Below are positions 10,966-22,958 of a stretch of 64,000 nt of DNA, piece by piece. Origin of the DNA: Cymbomonas tetramitiformis (lineage: Eukaryota > Chlorophyta > Pyramimonadophyceae > Pyramimonadales > Pyramimonadaceae); assembly GCA_001247695.2 (NCBI GenBank), contig LGRX02024755.1, positions 1-64,000 on the forward strand, in the 5' to 3' direction. The notes beneath the pieces are model-generated. The model worked only from the letters and a program-made list of their open reading frames with translations. It made no database searches and was not told the origin of the DNA. The translations under genes and the position numbers were made by a program. Each line of letters begins with the position of its first letter. Within the stretch, counting starts at the first letter, position 1.

Positions 10966-11498
10966 CAGTAAGTCGCGGTCTATAAGAAAAAGTAAAAATT
11001 TCGCTAGCGCTGGTCGCTTAATCTGACGGTCCCAGATTCTCGTCTCTAGCGTCGTGAATTTCTTATTGGAGGATGCCATATTTGTCACGCATAGCGTCGA
11101 GTTTTTCTTAATTTCGACATGAGATGACAGGTAGGTTGGATCTCAGCGTTGATTTCTTATCTGCCGAGCCGGGCCGGATACTGTGTTCTCCACATTTGTA
11201 ATTCGGCCACCCGTGGCATGCATGGTATGGCGGACGATTACTGCGGTGGATGAACACTGTTAACTGTCAAATAAGCCCTATATGATTGATAAATAAACCC
11301 TATATGTTTGGACTATATATACTGATTAGGTTGATGAATCCGTCTTCTAGCGTCAGTTTTTTCTTAATCGGAGGATTTTCATGACCTCTCCCATGAAAAA
11401 TCTAGCGGGTGATTTCTTACCGTTTTTTCTAACTTTTGGAGAGAAAACTAGCGGCTGGTTTCTTGTAGATACAATTTCTTATAGACCGCGACCTACTG
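10966..11498. mobile_element. 533-bp MITE with CAGTA termini
   Basis: Terminal inverted repeats CAGTAAGTCGCGGTCTATAA (left) and CAGTAGGTCGCGGTCTATAA (right, complement), continuing as GAAA, one mismatch. The interior holds the motif TTTCTTA at least six times in the same orientation (around 11058, 11106, 11153, 11350, 11412 and 11475). I could not see an exact target duplication. Shares CAGTA ends and TTTCTTA motifs with the element at 54594-54941. Confidence 0.75.
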
Positions 11499-11875
11499 CA
11501 CCCATCTTATCCATTATTAAGTGTACTCAGGCAAGTGACGGGCATTCCTCCCAAGTAGAAAACCCTCTGGAAGGGTATTCATCCTATAATTGCCGCTTAA
11601 CACCGCTACTCAACCCCCCTTGCTTTCCACGGTGTGTGGCTAAGGATTGAATCAAGAAAGTTGCCTCCTTGCTTGGAATGCCCATGGCCCGCCACAAGAA
11701 GGGATCCACACAAACTTTGGGCTGCCAACCCGATACCTTTGTGTAGTCGGGGACTTGCCCACACTCTCCTTGCCACGGTCACATTTCTGAAACACGTGTT
11801 TACGTGTAACACCAACAATCCTACCCCAACATAATGCATGCCCCACACACATTTACATTTATATACATGCCTTAC
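11499..11875. other. no gene seen
   Basis: Sequence between the MITE and the Ulp1 gene; short open frames on both strands lack recognisable features. Confidence 0.45.
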
Positions 11876-13530
11876 TTACATTGCCGCCCGCCAACCTAAG
11901 CGCATCTCTCTAATCATGTGCAATCTACGGACTTTCAGGTCTTCCTCTTTCACTTCTTCATGGCGAATCCCGTTGGCGATCGCATGCATGTTTGCTAACA
12001 AAAAAACACCGCAATCAACAGAATTCCGTTGCTGGCTACTAGTAAGATCACGTGAGTGCACCATGTCTTCGGCGATGTCCACGTGACTCGCTCTATGCCT
12101 TTGCCCAGTTGCGTTGGTTAGCTCACAAAGAATGCGTTTAAACCCCTAAACTGCTACGTGATGAGCTAGCTCATCAAACACTCAAAACTGATTTTCTCGG
12201 CGACAAATAACTCAAATTCACTTTTGAAGACAGTTTTGAAAAGCTCGCATCGAGCCGCATGTGGCCATGCACTTTGGAGCAACCATTTTGCGACGATACT
12301 CTTAAAATTTACCGAGACGCACTCTGTTTTAGCTTGACCATAATGAGTTACATCTAGGGCACATCTGCCATAGTGTTACACACCCCTCACAATATAAGTA
12401 GCCCTAACCGCATGCTGAGCACGTTGTAAGATTATTCCCGGAGGTCTAGGGTCAATATTAAGGCTTAAATTGTTAACGATGTGCACATCCATCAACATTT
12501 TTCAGTTGACAATCACGTCGTCGGTGTCAAGTGCCATGCATTTTCAACGTTTGCATGCGATTCGCCTTGAGAAGACCTTTCCGACACTATTTTCAAAATT
12601 TGAGGCAGGACCCTTGTGCCAAAGTTATTGTAAATAAACCCGAAATTCCGAAACCCCGAAATTCCTTCCGCAGTTTAGGGGTTAAACATTCCACCATGAA
12701 GGTTTTCCGCTGCTGGTGATGTAAGGAATCGAAGTATTCGACTCTCTGCTCCTTCGGATATAAAACACCCAATGTCCAATGCAAATAAACATGGATTGGC
12801 ACAAATATCACATCGTGTGTTCCCCATTCTGCTCCTAGGTCCGCTGTATTGACATAACTGTACACTCCTCTGATCTGGCCATGTGCATTGATACCCATCT
12901 CTCGCACCTGCTTTCACATGCCGCTATTCAATGATCTTAAATGGTTCCTTACACTTCAAATGCACAAAATCTCTTTGAAGTTTTTCATTGCACTCAATGC
13001 ACCATAGTACAATACCTTCATGGTTTCATCCTCTTCGACTACCACTCCTTCCGATAACGTTTTCTGATAGCGGAACACAAAAATACAATGTTAGCTTTGT
13101 GCACGCATGCATATTCAAAATTTGTAGAGGAATACGGGTTTGCCGAAATCGTGCCGTCGCCGTCGCTGTCTTCCCGACCCAATTCACCAGCTGCATCTCC
13201 GTGAACGGGACGATCAATGTGAACGCCTCGGACTTAATTACCACGCTCTTCATGTTGCGATACGCCTTTGTAGCCTCCTCAATCATCTTTTTGGCATATA
13301 CGTTGATCAAAGTGCAAGACAAATATGCACGAGCCGACGTCCGAGGGTACAACCGGTCAATGTCGGAACTGCAAATCGCCATCCCTCCCCAATGCCCAGC
13401 AAGCCTGTTGGCCCGATTGCAGTCGTTGCACTTACCGGCAGGGTCGCCGCCTGCTCCGTGTACAGAGCACCTTGGCACTCCGTATGCCTCAACAAACACA
13501 ATTGCCTCTTGATGGAGGTCAGAGGCAATT
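11876..13530 (-). CDS. Ulp1-like SUMO protease of a KDZ transposon (C-terminal part)
   Basis: Reading leftwards, one segment (about 13499-13026) has the Ulp1 substrate-side region (DIDRLYPRTSARAYLSCTLI). The next (12907-12600) has the catalytic His and Asp in LHWTLGVLYP and VEYFDSL. The last (12082-11876) has the Gln and catalytic Cys in QQRNSVDCGVFLLANMHAIA. All catalytic residues of clan CE, family C48 peptidases are present. The segments are separated by presumed introns, the largest about 500 bp, whose borders I did not fix. KDZ transposons commonly encode such a protease together with CxC domains and the transposase; those partners lie upstream on the same strand (20570-24060). The Penelope-like element at 13531 cuts the gene from its 5' part. 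Confidence 0.75.
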
Positions 13531-14252
13531 GCACTGGGGTAGTGAACCTGGTTGGTGAGTCCTGGGTGAGACTTGGTTCAGTTCGTATGGGGTCTACTAT
13601 CCTTTTACGTTCTTTTATGTTGAGAATTTCGACTGTCTTACACACTCGTGGCAGTTTTTCAGAAGTTTTTACGTAAGACACTTTTGTCACTTTGTATTAC
13701 AAAAGCGTGGAAGAGTTTTAGAACTTATTATGTGAGACATTTGACTGAGGCTCTCCGGCTCACTGCCTTGGTGACAACCCAGTTGCTTTTGAGTTTTGTA
13801 TGGTGCTAGGCTATCTGACTATGACGGCATAACTGCTTGAGAAATTATTTGCCAGCTCGCCTAGAGGGAAATCGGAGTGTATCCCAACTGCCTGTGACTG
13901 TACATCTTATCACTATGGTCAACAGCAGCTTGGTTCTTCGCACCATATTAAGCCAACATTGGAACTGACTTTTTAGTTCCTGCAAAGCTCACTGAGGAAG
14001 GTTTGTGGCTCAAACCGAAAAGCTTATGAGTAGCCAGCATTAGCTCCGGTATTTCATATCGTTATTTGTACAGAGTATTTTGGTTTTTATATTATTATCT
14101 CAGCACGACTTTATCACAACTGTTATCGCAAAAGCTACTTGTTCTGACTTGCTGTGTTCGAGCCGTCACTGCGGTCGTATTTATTACACCACACTACTAC
14201 GTGCAGCTTTCGAGCACATACCGTATTACAGCGAAAGTTTATTTTTTATAAC
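13531..14252 (+). repeat. left terminal direct repeat (pLTR) of the Penelope-like element
   Basis: Nearly identical to 19856-20569. Differences are few: an extra ~10 bp near 13634 (TGTCTTACAC) and scattered substitutions. Includes a hammerhead-like motif at 13987-14034. Confidence 0.9.
13987..14034 (+). ncRNA. hammerhead ribozyme-like motif in the left pLTR
   Basis: Stem I GCTCA...TGAGT(A)GC encloses CTGAGGA (fits the conserved CUGANGA), stem II GGTTTG-TGGCT-CAAACC, GAAA, a minimal 2-bp stem III (A-A...T-T) and TA before the predicted cleavage. One extra A sits between CTGAGGA and stem II, which may weaken it. Penelope-like elements are known to carry minimal hammerheads with very short stem III in their terminal repeats. 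Confidence 0.5.
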
Positions 14253-14419
14253 TTTTTATCTACAGTACTCACAGGGACGTTTTTCTGACGATCGCCCACG
14301 AGACTGCTTAAAGATCCAGCGGGCTACTTTGTAGGTACCGGATCGAGAACTCTCAATTTACGGGAGGGACAAATTGTTTTCAACACTTACTATTTTTCAA
14401 ATTTACAGTTACTACCACG

Positions 14420-15673
14420 ATGTCTCAACCACCACAACCAGTTCCAGGGACGCCAGTGACGCCGCAGGCAGTGCCCCAGCAAACTACACCTATGGCGGCG
14501 GCGGCGCCTCCAATTCAACAGCCGCAGCACGTGATTGGGCAGTACACTCCGAGCAGCTTCTCTGCCTACAATTCATACACCACCCCAACCCAAACTCAGC
14601 CAGCACCAACAGGAGGAATGCAGTATCAGCTTCCCCTTCCTCAGCCGCCGATTCCGCAGCAGAATGCGGCAGGATTTCAGCAGAACAATGGTCCTCCTAT
14701 AGACCCAATGACCAATCGGCCATACGTGTCGAGGTTCAAACGTGACTACGAAGAAGAGAAATTAAGAACGGCAGCACTCGAGGCACAAATCGTAGAGTTA
14801 CGTGGCACAATTATGGAAATGGAGACCCGATTGGTTCAGTCAAACGCAGCGACAGCCGAGGCAGTTCGCGACAAAGAGTACGGAGAGCGTTTGGCGAGGG
14901 AGATCGCAGCAATGAGGGGGGACACCGACCTGCAGAAACTGGGTGGAGTACTGGCGGGTGCAGCGACGGCGGGCGCTCGTGAGACAGTTGCGAAGGGGAA
15001 GGCTGTCCACTTCGAAATCGACAAGCTGGATGGAAGCAGCGATGACGGCCGAAAGAAGAAAAAGGACAAGAAGCGGAAGAAGTCCTCGAAGAAGAAGAAA
15101 AAGAAGAGATCCAGCTCCAGCTCAGACAGCGAGTCGTCTGAAACCACGGGCACGAGCGATGGGAGCCGTAGGAGCCGCCAGCGACACAAGAGGGAGAAGG
15201 GTGCGTCCCGCGCCCAAGCAACTCAGAGTGGCAGCGGCCAGAGGGGTGCGAGCACAGGCACAAGTCCAGATCCGAAGGGGGCGGCGTTCAGGGCAATGCT
15301 CAGCGCCCGCGAGGAAGCATACACGGATGCTTTAAACAGAGGCCTCGACGAAACAGCAGCCCAGGCTGCAGGGATGGCGGCCGCGTTCGGAAAGCCAGCA
15401 GCGAGACCTCCAGCTCTCCCGATTCCTACGCCCGTGCAGAAACCGTCAGCACCACCGAAGACACCCTGTCCCGCGAGGGGTGTTGTGCCGGTCGATGCGG
15501 CCTATATGTCTAAGAATTACAGGACTAAGCCTAAATGGGGGACTCTTACTTTGCAGCTTGTCAAACACGGCGTGATTGAACCCGAGACAGCACACGAAAT
15601 GACCAAGACAGAGGTGCTGGTTGCGGCGACTGATGCCCACAATGCAGGGCACTTCGACCTTCGCAAGCTCTGA
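14420..15673 (+). CDS. ORF1 (Gag-like) of the Penelope-like element
   Basis: Intact 417-aa protein starting at ATG 14420. Residues 1-95 are Pro/Gln-rich and probably disordered. Residues ~105-165 look like a coiled coil (RFKRDYEEEKLRTAALEAQI and following heptads). Residues ~205-265 are a Lys/Arg/Ser tract, probably nuclear-localising and nucleic-acid binding. The C-terminus (~360-417) is a compact segment (KPKWGTLTLQLVKHGVIEPE). I do not recognise a family. By position it should be a nucleocapsid-like partner of the RT; many Penelope-like elements have only one ORF. It is the one frame in the element without breaks. Confidence 0.75.
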   Translation: MSQPPQPVPGTPVTPQAVPQQTTPMAAAAPPIQQPQHVIGQYTPSSFSAYNSYTTPTQTQPAPTGGMQYQLPLPQPPIPQQNAAGFQQNNGPPIDPMTNRPYVSRFKRDYEEEKLRTAALEAQIVELRGTIMEMETRLVQSNAATAEAVRDKEYGERLAREIAAMRGDTDLQKLGGVLAGAATAGARETVAKGKAVHFEIDKLDGSSDDGRKKKKDKKRKKSSKKKKKKRSSSSSDSESSETTGTSDGSRRSRQRHKREKGASRAQATQSGSGQRGASTGTSPDPKGAAFRAMLSAREEAYTDALNRGLDETAAQAAGMAAAFGKPAARPPALPIPTPVQKPSAPPKTPCPARGVVPVDAAYMSKNYRTKPKWGTLTLQLVKHGVIEPETAHEMTKTEVLVAATDAHNAGHFDLRKL

Positions 15674-15730
15674 CAGGGTGGCAACTGGCGGCGGCGGCTC
15701 TACAGGGTTAAGAATTTGTTATACCTTGTA

Positions 15731-18700
15731 ATGGAGGTGCTGGAAGAGGTCGTCGCCAGGTGCACGGAGGATGGGGGGGAGCAGTGGGATCTAGCGGTCC
15801 GGCTGTCAATGTTTGGGTCACTGATTTTCTTGGAATGGGCTGGTATGCAGCCGAGGTAGTGGCTGCGGAGATTCTTGCCGTGGTGGAATGTTTTGGGAGC
15901 GGGGGAGCTGAGGAGGTGGTTTTCAGGTGATGTTCGGTACGGGACATATGTGCTGGCGTCGGTGGGATCCCGACGGACTTACGTGGGGAAGTTTTGGTCA
16001 GGCCCGCGGGAGAGGATGCTGAAACACCTGAAGACAGCTATGGACCCTTGTATGCGGGGAGGGAGACGGCTGTATGGGGGTCTGCGGGCTCGCGGTGTGC
16101 ACAAGTTTTTCATGCTGCCGCTGAAGACCTATGGTGGGAAAAGCGACTGCGACGCTGACGAGAAGCTGATTATTAGACGAACTCAGCGACCAGCCGACAC
16201 TTTGAACACAGCTGGAGTTTGGCGGCGGAGGGTGACAGCGGGTCGCGAGCGCTATCGGAGGACGCGACAGCTGGCACGACAGTCACGACATCGAGGGGGT
16301 CGACGCGGCATGCGCGACAGAGCACGGGGCGCAGAGACAGCTGCGAAGCGGAGGGTGTATGGAAGCGCTGAGGTACAGGGCTATAACGGTGGCGCGCTGG
16401 ACCTTGCACTTCGACGACTGACGAAAGGCGAGACAGTTTGTGAGGCTTCGTGGGACTTACAGTGGTCTGCAGGGTCGTGGAACTTTACTGACTGGACCTG
16501 CCTGAAGTTGAAGTATGGGCGGTCGCGCGTGGAGGTTGTGGGGGGCGAGTCAGACGGTTTGCGTAGTTCACTGCGCGAGCTTATCCCTCTGCTTAAGCGA
16601 GACAATGCCAGACTGAGATTTACGCGCATAGAGATCAGTGAGTCCGATTTATGGGCGCAGCGAGAGGTCAAACAGCTGGTGCGGAGACCTGCGAAGGCCT
16701 GGAAGCGAGTACCGAGGTACACTCTAGACAGAATTGTGCGCTTGTGGCAGGCAGCGGCGTCGGTAGTGGGGAAACAGCAACTTCCCAAAATCAGAAGGTC
16801 TCTGTCAGCAGTGGCAAATCGAGTACACGACTTCGTGATTAGAGCGACATATGTCTGTAAGGTCTCTTTCCCTGACAGTCTGGGCACAGCAGCGATGCGA
16901 GAGTTTCTTCTTCAGTGTGTTGACACGAAGTATCCAGAGGGCGCAACGAGATCTTTTATACGACGACGCACCAGGGTGGTAAGAACTGCAAAGCAGAAGC
17001 TGCGTGACATATTCTGTAATCTTTCCTCTGTTTCTCTTTGCGTTGACAACGTGCTGAGTGCCGCTGTGACAGACTGGATCCTGACTTGCCTCGACGTAAT
17101 GGGCACGTCTGCTTTCGGACCACCGAGCTCGATGGGAAGTTTGCAGCCCTCAACCGAAGTCTTAAGGACACTCCCCGGCACTCTGCGGGTACTTCTGATT
17201 TTTTACTTACTAGTACTTCTGATTTTTTACGACAGCTTCGCCACTTTGAAACGGTGTCAATGGCTGCGCTGCGCAAACTTTTGCCGTGGCAATGCACTGT
17301 GGATGGAGCTCACTACGCTGTGGTTGAAAACGTGACTGAGGACACGTTTTTCGTTGCAATTTGTGGCTCTACTGGCTTGATTGTTCAGGTACTTTGGGAC
17401 AGATTTGTGTTTCTTTTAAAGAGGCTAGACGCATACTCTACTGCGATGGGCCACCCGAAAGTTTCTGTAATGACTCACCTTTACTCAGCAGTGCGGAGAC
17501 TACTGGCGTGGACGAGGTTGGTCACACAAGACTATTGGATTACTCCTTATATGAAACAGGATGCGCTCCGGTTCTGCTTTTCTTTGCTCGATGAACTTTT
17601 CGCTTCACCTCTTGACGTGAATGTTAACAGCGCAGTGTTCTGCACTCCATGTTCTGAGGATACTTGCTTTGGCGCAGTCGAGAACTCGTATCGTATTCTT
17701 TGGCACCTTTGTGCGTTGGGAAACCCGATTTATACCCTCGCTCATATCCGAAAGTGTATTGATCACGCACTCTTTTCTGCTCGTTCTACTCGTAAACCGT
17801 GCCGTGTTGTGCTGGTGTGCCCGTATTGGGAACGCTCGGATGAAAGAGAGGGTGTCGAGCTGGTTTGTATTCTGAAGAAAAAGAAGTTCGCTTTTCTTGC
17901 GCCGCATCAGAGTGCCTTGGGGTTTAAGGACCGCTCAACCGGTGCTAAGTTCGACGTGAGCATACTGCTGATTCAGAACCGCGCGGCCGCGAAACACCGG
18001 CCGGTGACACAGCAGGGGTTGGCTCGGGTGTCCAGAGCGTTCGGATTGGCGGTGAGTGATGCGGGGGTGACATACTCGGCGGACTGGGGAGTTGAATTCT
18101 GTTGGCAGGCGGCAGCCCAGGCGAGGCCGCAGGTCCGGGCGTTCGAGGAGGAGCGGCGGGTGCTTGAGCGATTCCGAGTTTTGATGAAAGGGGGAGTGGC
18201 GGCGGGCCTCCTGCTTAACAGCCTGGGGGGAAGCTGATGACGGCGGTGCAAGATGCGGAGTTGGCATACCAGTCAGAGGACTCGACGGAAGTGACCCGGA
18301 TCCCACCGGTGACAGAATTTTGGAGGCTGCTGAACGGGATGCCTGGCCTAGCTCGCGGGGTCCTCGACAGGAATGTGGCAGTCGGCTTGGGGTTTGCCTT
18401 TCCGTCTATCAGGAGTGGCTTCGTGCTGAGCGGGATGGGGGCAACTACTCTCTCGTTGAGTTTGACAGCGCAGAGGTGGTTCGGCAAATGAAGCTCCGGT
18501 ATAAGGCGGCGGGTCTGGATCAGGTGGTGACGTTCTTCCTCGATGGCTCTTTCGGTGTTCTTTACCTGATGGTGAAGCATAAAGATGCCTCCCTGTGTGA
18601 GAAACGCCGACCCGTCGTGCCCTGTTTTAATGCACCTGACAGAATGTTGCAGAACAGGGTGGGGCGGGCCTTGTGCTTCTTGATCAGCCAGCTTGGTGGA

Positions 18701-19702
18701 CACTTTAACGTGGCGGCTACGCAGGAGATTTCGGGTCGGCTCGGGCAGTTTAATTCGGCGATCGGCAAAGGTGACACTGTGATGGCGGCAGGCTTCGACG
18801 TGAAAGAAATGTACGTGATGCTACAACATACGGTTCTCCTGCAGGCGACAGAATTTGTGGTGAGACTGGCGTTGGGCGACAGACCGGGTTTGCTCGTTAA
18901 CACGAGAGGCAGTAAAGGTGTCGATTGGTATGAGGCGGGTACACCCAGACGTGTTGCGGTGAGAATGACACCTGCTCAGATCTTGGCGGGCGTTCGTTTT
19001 ATCCTAGACAATGGGTACCTTTGTGTGGCTGGCACTCTGGTTCGGCAGACTAGCGGTATCGGGATCGGTGGCGGCGCGAGCCCTGGCTTAGCACAGTGTG
19101 TCTGTGTCTTTGGAAAGATGCAGTGGATGATGTCTCTGGGGACAGACCGGCGGCTATCGGGCGCGAAGATCCTTGGCACACGGCTTATGGACGATTGCAC
19201 ACTCTTGGTGGCTTGGGACCGTGGCGGAGACTCTGTGGGGCGGGAGGCGATGAGGAGAATTTTTACGGGCTATCTTGAGGCGTGCTACCCTGACGGGATG
19301 ACGGTTGAACTGACCTCCGATGGGCTCACTTGGGTGTTCTGCGGGATGCAGTTGGCAGATGACTCTGGCGGCGTAAGCACAAAAATGGTCACTAAAAATG
19401 TGCAGGCTGGTGTGACGAAGCGGGGAAGCCTTCTCTTTTTCCCGTTCGTCTCATACTTTTCCGATTGCAGTAGAGTTCAGAAAATGGCGAGTACCGTGAA
19501 TGCTTTGTACCGGGTGGAGAGACACTGCTCGAATGACGGCTTGAAGGCAGCGGCCGTGATTGATGTTCTCCGTGAGCTTCGATGGCAAAGCTACCCGCGG
19601 GGTTGGCTCTTTGAGGCACTCGAGAGGATGGTATCCCGCTCTCCTGATGGGTTCTGGCGCCGTCTCCTAAGACGAATGGAGAAGTGTGGTCTTCGGCTGT
19701 GA
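15731..19702 (+). pseudogene. Penelope-like polymerase: GIY-YIG endonuclease plus reverse transcriptase, broken frame
   Basis: From ATG 15731 the frame runs to TAG 15858-15860, then continues in frame into the nuclease: GTYVLAS (GIY), RRTYVGKF (YIG), then R and H in RERMLKHL, at about 15930-16035. The frame must shift near 17090 (WILTCLD to RNGHVCFRTTELDG) and again between 18237 and ~18400. The RT is recognisable from ~18560: VKHKDASLCEKRRP, motif A FDVKEMYVML (~18790), motif B GIGIGGGASPGLAQ (~19060), motif C LMDDCTLL (~19185), then FCGMQL. The nuclease precedes the RT by about 850 residues. The long middle region (16200-18200) has no domain I recognise. Four breaks imply a dead copy, unless some are sequencing errors. 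Confidence 0.8.
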
Positions 19703-19855
19703 GTGACAATGGAGAAGAGAAATGAAGTGTTGATTTATGGAAGGAATGGGGCAGACACCTGGCGGGACGGCGGAGGGCGGTGGGTGATGCAGCGAAGTGG
19801 GGGCTGTGTTGGGTCTGCACTGGTGGGGTGGAAAATGAGGGGCCTACGGGCCGGT

Positions 19856-20569
19856 GCACTGGGGTAGTGAACCTGGTTGGTGAGTCCTGGGTGAGACTTG
19901 GTTCAGTTGGTATGGGGTCTACTATCCTTTTACGTTCTTTTATGTTGAGAATTTCGACACACTCGTGGCAGTTTTTCAGAAGTTTTTACGTAAGACACTT
20001 TTGTCACTTTGTATTACAAAAGCGTGGAAGATTTTTAGAACTTATTACGTGAGACATTTGACTGAGGCTCTCCAGCTCACTGCCTTGGTGACAACCCAGT
20101 TGCTTTTGAGTTTTGTATGGTGCTAGGCTATCTGACTATGACGGCATAACTGCTTGAGAAATTATTTGCCAGCTCGCCTAGAGGGAAATCGGAGTGTATC
20201 CCAACTGCCTGTGACTGTGCATCTTATCACTATGGTCAACAGCAGTTTGGTTCTTCGCACCATATTAAGCCAACATTGGAACTGACTTTTTAGTTCCTGC
20301 AAAGCTCACTGAGGAAGGTTTGTGGCTCAAACCGAAAAGCTTATGAGTAGCCAGCATTAGCTCCGGTATTTCATATCGTTATTTGTACAGAGTATTTTGG
20401 TTTTTATATTATTATCTCAGCACGACTTTATCACAACTGTTATCGCAAAAGCTACTTGTTCTGACTTGCTGTGTTCGAGCCGTCACTGCGGTCGTATTTA
20501 TTACACCACACTACTACGTGCAGCTTTCGAGCACATACCGTATTACAGCGAATGTTTATTTTTTATAAC
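19856..20569 (+). repeat. right terminal direct repeat (pLTR) of the Penelope-like element
   Basis: Copy of 13531-14252. The join to KDZ sequence is abrupt after TTATAAC at 20569. Confidence 0.9.
20304..20351 (+). ncRNA. hammerhead ribozyme-like motif in the right pLTR
   Basis: Same as the copy at 13987-14034: CTGAGGA at 20309-20315, stem II and GAAA unchanged. Two copies 6.3 kb apart in direct orientation could process a transcript into unit-length RNA. Confidence 0.5.
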
Positions 20570-22958
20570 GGGGTCAATCCTCGCGGGGTCCATCCTTGCG
20601 TGCTTTCCTCCGTGGTCATCGGCGCATGGGGACAATGGTATACGGATACCCGTCCCGAAAGTTGTCGTATGTTCTTCTTCATGTGAAGCGAGAGCAGTCC
20701 TGGGATACCATATTCCACATTTTTGAGCACAGGCTTTCACATTCAATACGAACCTTCGGGTGTCAATTTCGGACCTTCTATTTATTAGGTTGCAACGGCC
20801 TGTTCTTCATTTACGTGTACATTGTATTCAAACCTACCACCGTCAATGTAAGGCAATCTAGTGCCATACCCATGGATCGCCGTCACTCAACAGGACAACC
20901 CTATCCCCGATACACCCATGGATAGTTGTTCACACCTTTCTACCTCAATGTTCTCCAGGTTGCCAAATGGTGTCACTCCTTCCACAACATCCCTGTGACC
21001 AATATCATACATGCGTTATCATGATGCGTGCACTCTCATTTAACAACTTAATAATGCATACATAAAGCATTACACCCCCCCCCAACCTACATACCTTTGT
21101 GTACGCTCGATGTCACCGTTCACATTCGCATGATCATCGGTAGTGTGTGCGTTGTACGATGCTAACGGAAGACCAATCGCTTCTGCCATGTTTACCGACT
21201 CCGGATGTGGCAATAATCCCTTCCTCTCCAAGCGCCGTGTAGTAAGCGCGTTCTGTACGTCGATCACGCAATAGAGAAAAAACAAAGCAAAGGTTCCTTC
21301 CATCTTTCGCATGGCCGTCGCATCTTTCGCATGGCCGTGGCGAGCTGGGCGAAGGTTTGCTCCGCCTTCTCCGTGTTGCCAATGTCCACCACACGATAAT
21401 CTGTAAAAGGGGGCTCACCCACTCCATGGTTTGGCATTACGATTCTCCGCCCGCTACACGCCTTCTCCTCATACTCGATTACCAGGTTTCCGTCACGTTC
21501 CACTCGTTATACCGGACAGGTGTTTGGGCGCCTCTGGGATCACTTGCATAACTTGGAGGGGGGGCAATAAGTGGTCCTTTTGCCAAAACACGAACAAGTC
21601 CCCTACTTGATGGCCGGTAGGGGTTGCAGTTCACCCTGCAAAACTCATCAGTTGGAGAATGGCCCATGGCATGGAACCGGTCCACGAGCCATGCTAGTTC
21701 CTCCAGGCATGGATATTTACCCCGGTTGAGGCCAGTCCTCAAGCTTCTCAATGCTTGACAAGCACGGTCGTAAATGATGCCTGAGATCGGAAGACCTGTA
21801 ACGATGTTCAGGGGGTTCGGCACCCTCGACTAGGCCCCTCTATCCCCTCTAACTAACCATTTTAGCGGGGCCCCTCCCTTGTGACCCCCTTCAGTGGACC
21901 CCTCTATCGGGCACCATCAAATAAGACCCCCTCCACCTATCCGTCCGTTGGAATATCCGTCCGCTGGAAGCCCCCACAAAACCGGTCCAAGCAACCCCAT
22001 CGTCCCTATGTATTACAATGGTTAGAATAATCGGGAAAAAAGAAGAACTCATTTTGCACATACCTGCACTCAACCAAATAACCAACAATGAAAATATCTC
22101 CTCAAAGGACTCTTGGGTATGCATTGGCGCCGCATTTCGGATAACACCGCACGTGCCAACAAGAATGAAAACATATATGGTGTGAAGCACTTGTGAAACC
22201 GATGTGCCATACGGTCCTGCATCAATACATTTCTCCCACCCGTCACCATCTTATCGGAATAGTCATCGGGGGCATTTATGAAGCCGTTTGGGATGGGCAA
22301 GGATGGAGAGAGAAGGTAGCCGCACGTCACCCACGATGGGAGTGTCGGAATCATGCATTTCCATTCGAGGTCGAGATCATGATGTAATGGGTGTAACCTT
22401 GGAATACGCCGTAGTCCTTCTCTCCCACTCTCGTTGTGTTTCAGTTGGTTTTCTACGATGACGCCACGCACGTTGGTATCCTACAGGCCGAGCATACTTG
22501 TCCTCCACGGAATGATGTACCGCACACGTCATGTGATAACTTCCAGTGGCCATTACAGGCTTCTCACAAAATCCACCTCCGATGCTTGCTCCACATTTCA
22601 AGTGGAGCTCCCACGGGGGGGCCATATGCTCATCACAATACAACCCATTGCCTTTCGTAGGAGCCTTACCACATGCCGGAATAGGGGGGTCCACCCGCGC
22701 GTCGCCACCATATGCACAACAATGTGCAGCTAATGACGTCACACCATCTGCCACCATGTAGCGAGCTGCGTCTGTCACTTCTGTGCCGTCAACCGTAGGA
22801 CGGTTGCAACCCACGGTGTCACAACAGTGCGCCAATCCCAGATGACATTGGTTCCAAGTTTGCACAAAGCTTCCAAATTTTCTACGCATGTCTCGGTCAA
22901 AGGCATCTCTTGGACCGTATTCAAACGCCATGGTCCTGCATATCATACATCCACACAT
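20570..22958 (-). CDS. KDZ transposase core with CxC6-type cysteine cluster
   Basis: The N-terminal segment (22958-22377) is Cys/His-rich: VADGVTSLAAHCC, YCDEHMAPPWELHLKCG, FCEKPVMATGSYHMTCAVHH, followed by an acidic/aromatic linker, matching the CxC6 pattern. The transposase part follows on the same strand: IIYDRACQALRSL with a catalytic-type Asp (~21770), VDRFHAMGHSPTDEFCRVNC (~21660), and NTEKAEQTFAQLATAMRKM (~21370-21310) with the Glu, then FALFFLYCVIDVQN. Several frames are used (21823-21479, 21503-21264, 21312-21070), so introns or frameshifts lie between them; I could not decide which. From about 21070 to 20570 only weak coding is seen before the insertion. Probably one gene with the CxC5 segment upstream and the Ulp1 part downstream. 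Confidence 0.7.

Larger units (their letters stand above)
13531..20569 (+). mobile_element. Penelope-like retroelement with N-terminal GIY-YIG nuclease and direct terminal repeats
   Basis: Bounded by direct repeats of 722 and 714 bp (13531-14252, 19856-20569), both beginning GCACTGGGGTAGTGAACCTG and ending TTTTTTATAAC. Between them are a 417-aa ORF1 and a long broken frame carrying a GIY-YIG endonuclease upstream of a reverse transcriptase with a KxHK segment before motif A and LMDD in motif C. RT plus GIY-YIG is diagnostic of Penelope-like elements. The usual order is RT then EN; EN first is known from the permuted Naiad/Chlamys-type clades, and terminal direct repeats (pLTRs) are also typical. 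It sits inside the KDZ transposon and is therefore younger. Confidence 0.85.

Noticed and set aside
14811..15335. Ser/Pro- and Arg-rich frames opposite or beside ORF1
   Set aside because: Shadows of the Lys/Ser-rich coding sequence of ORF1.
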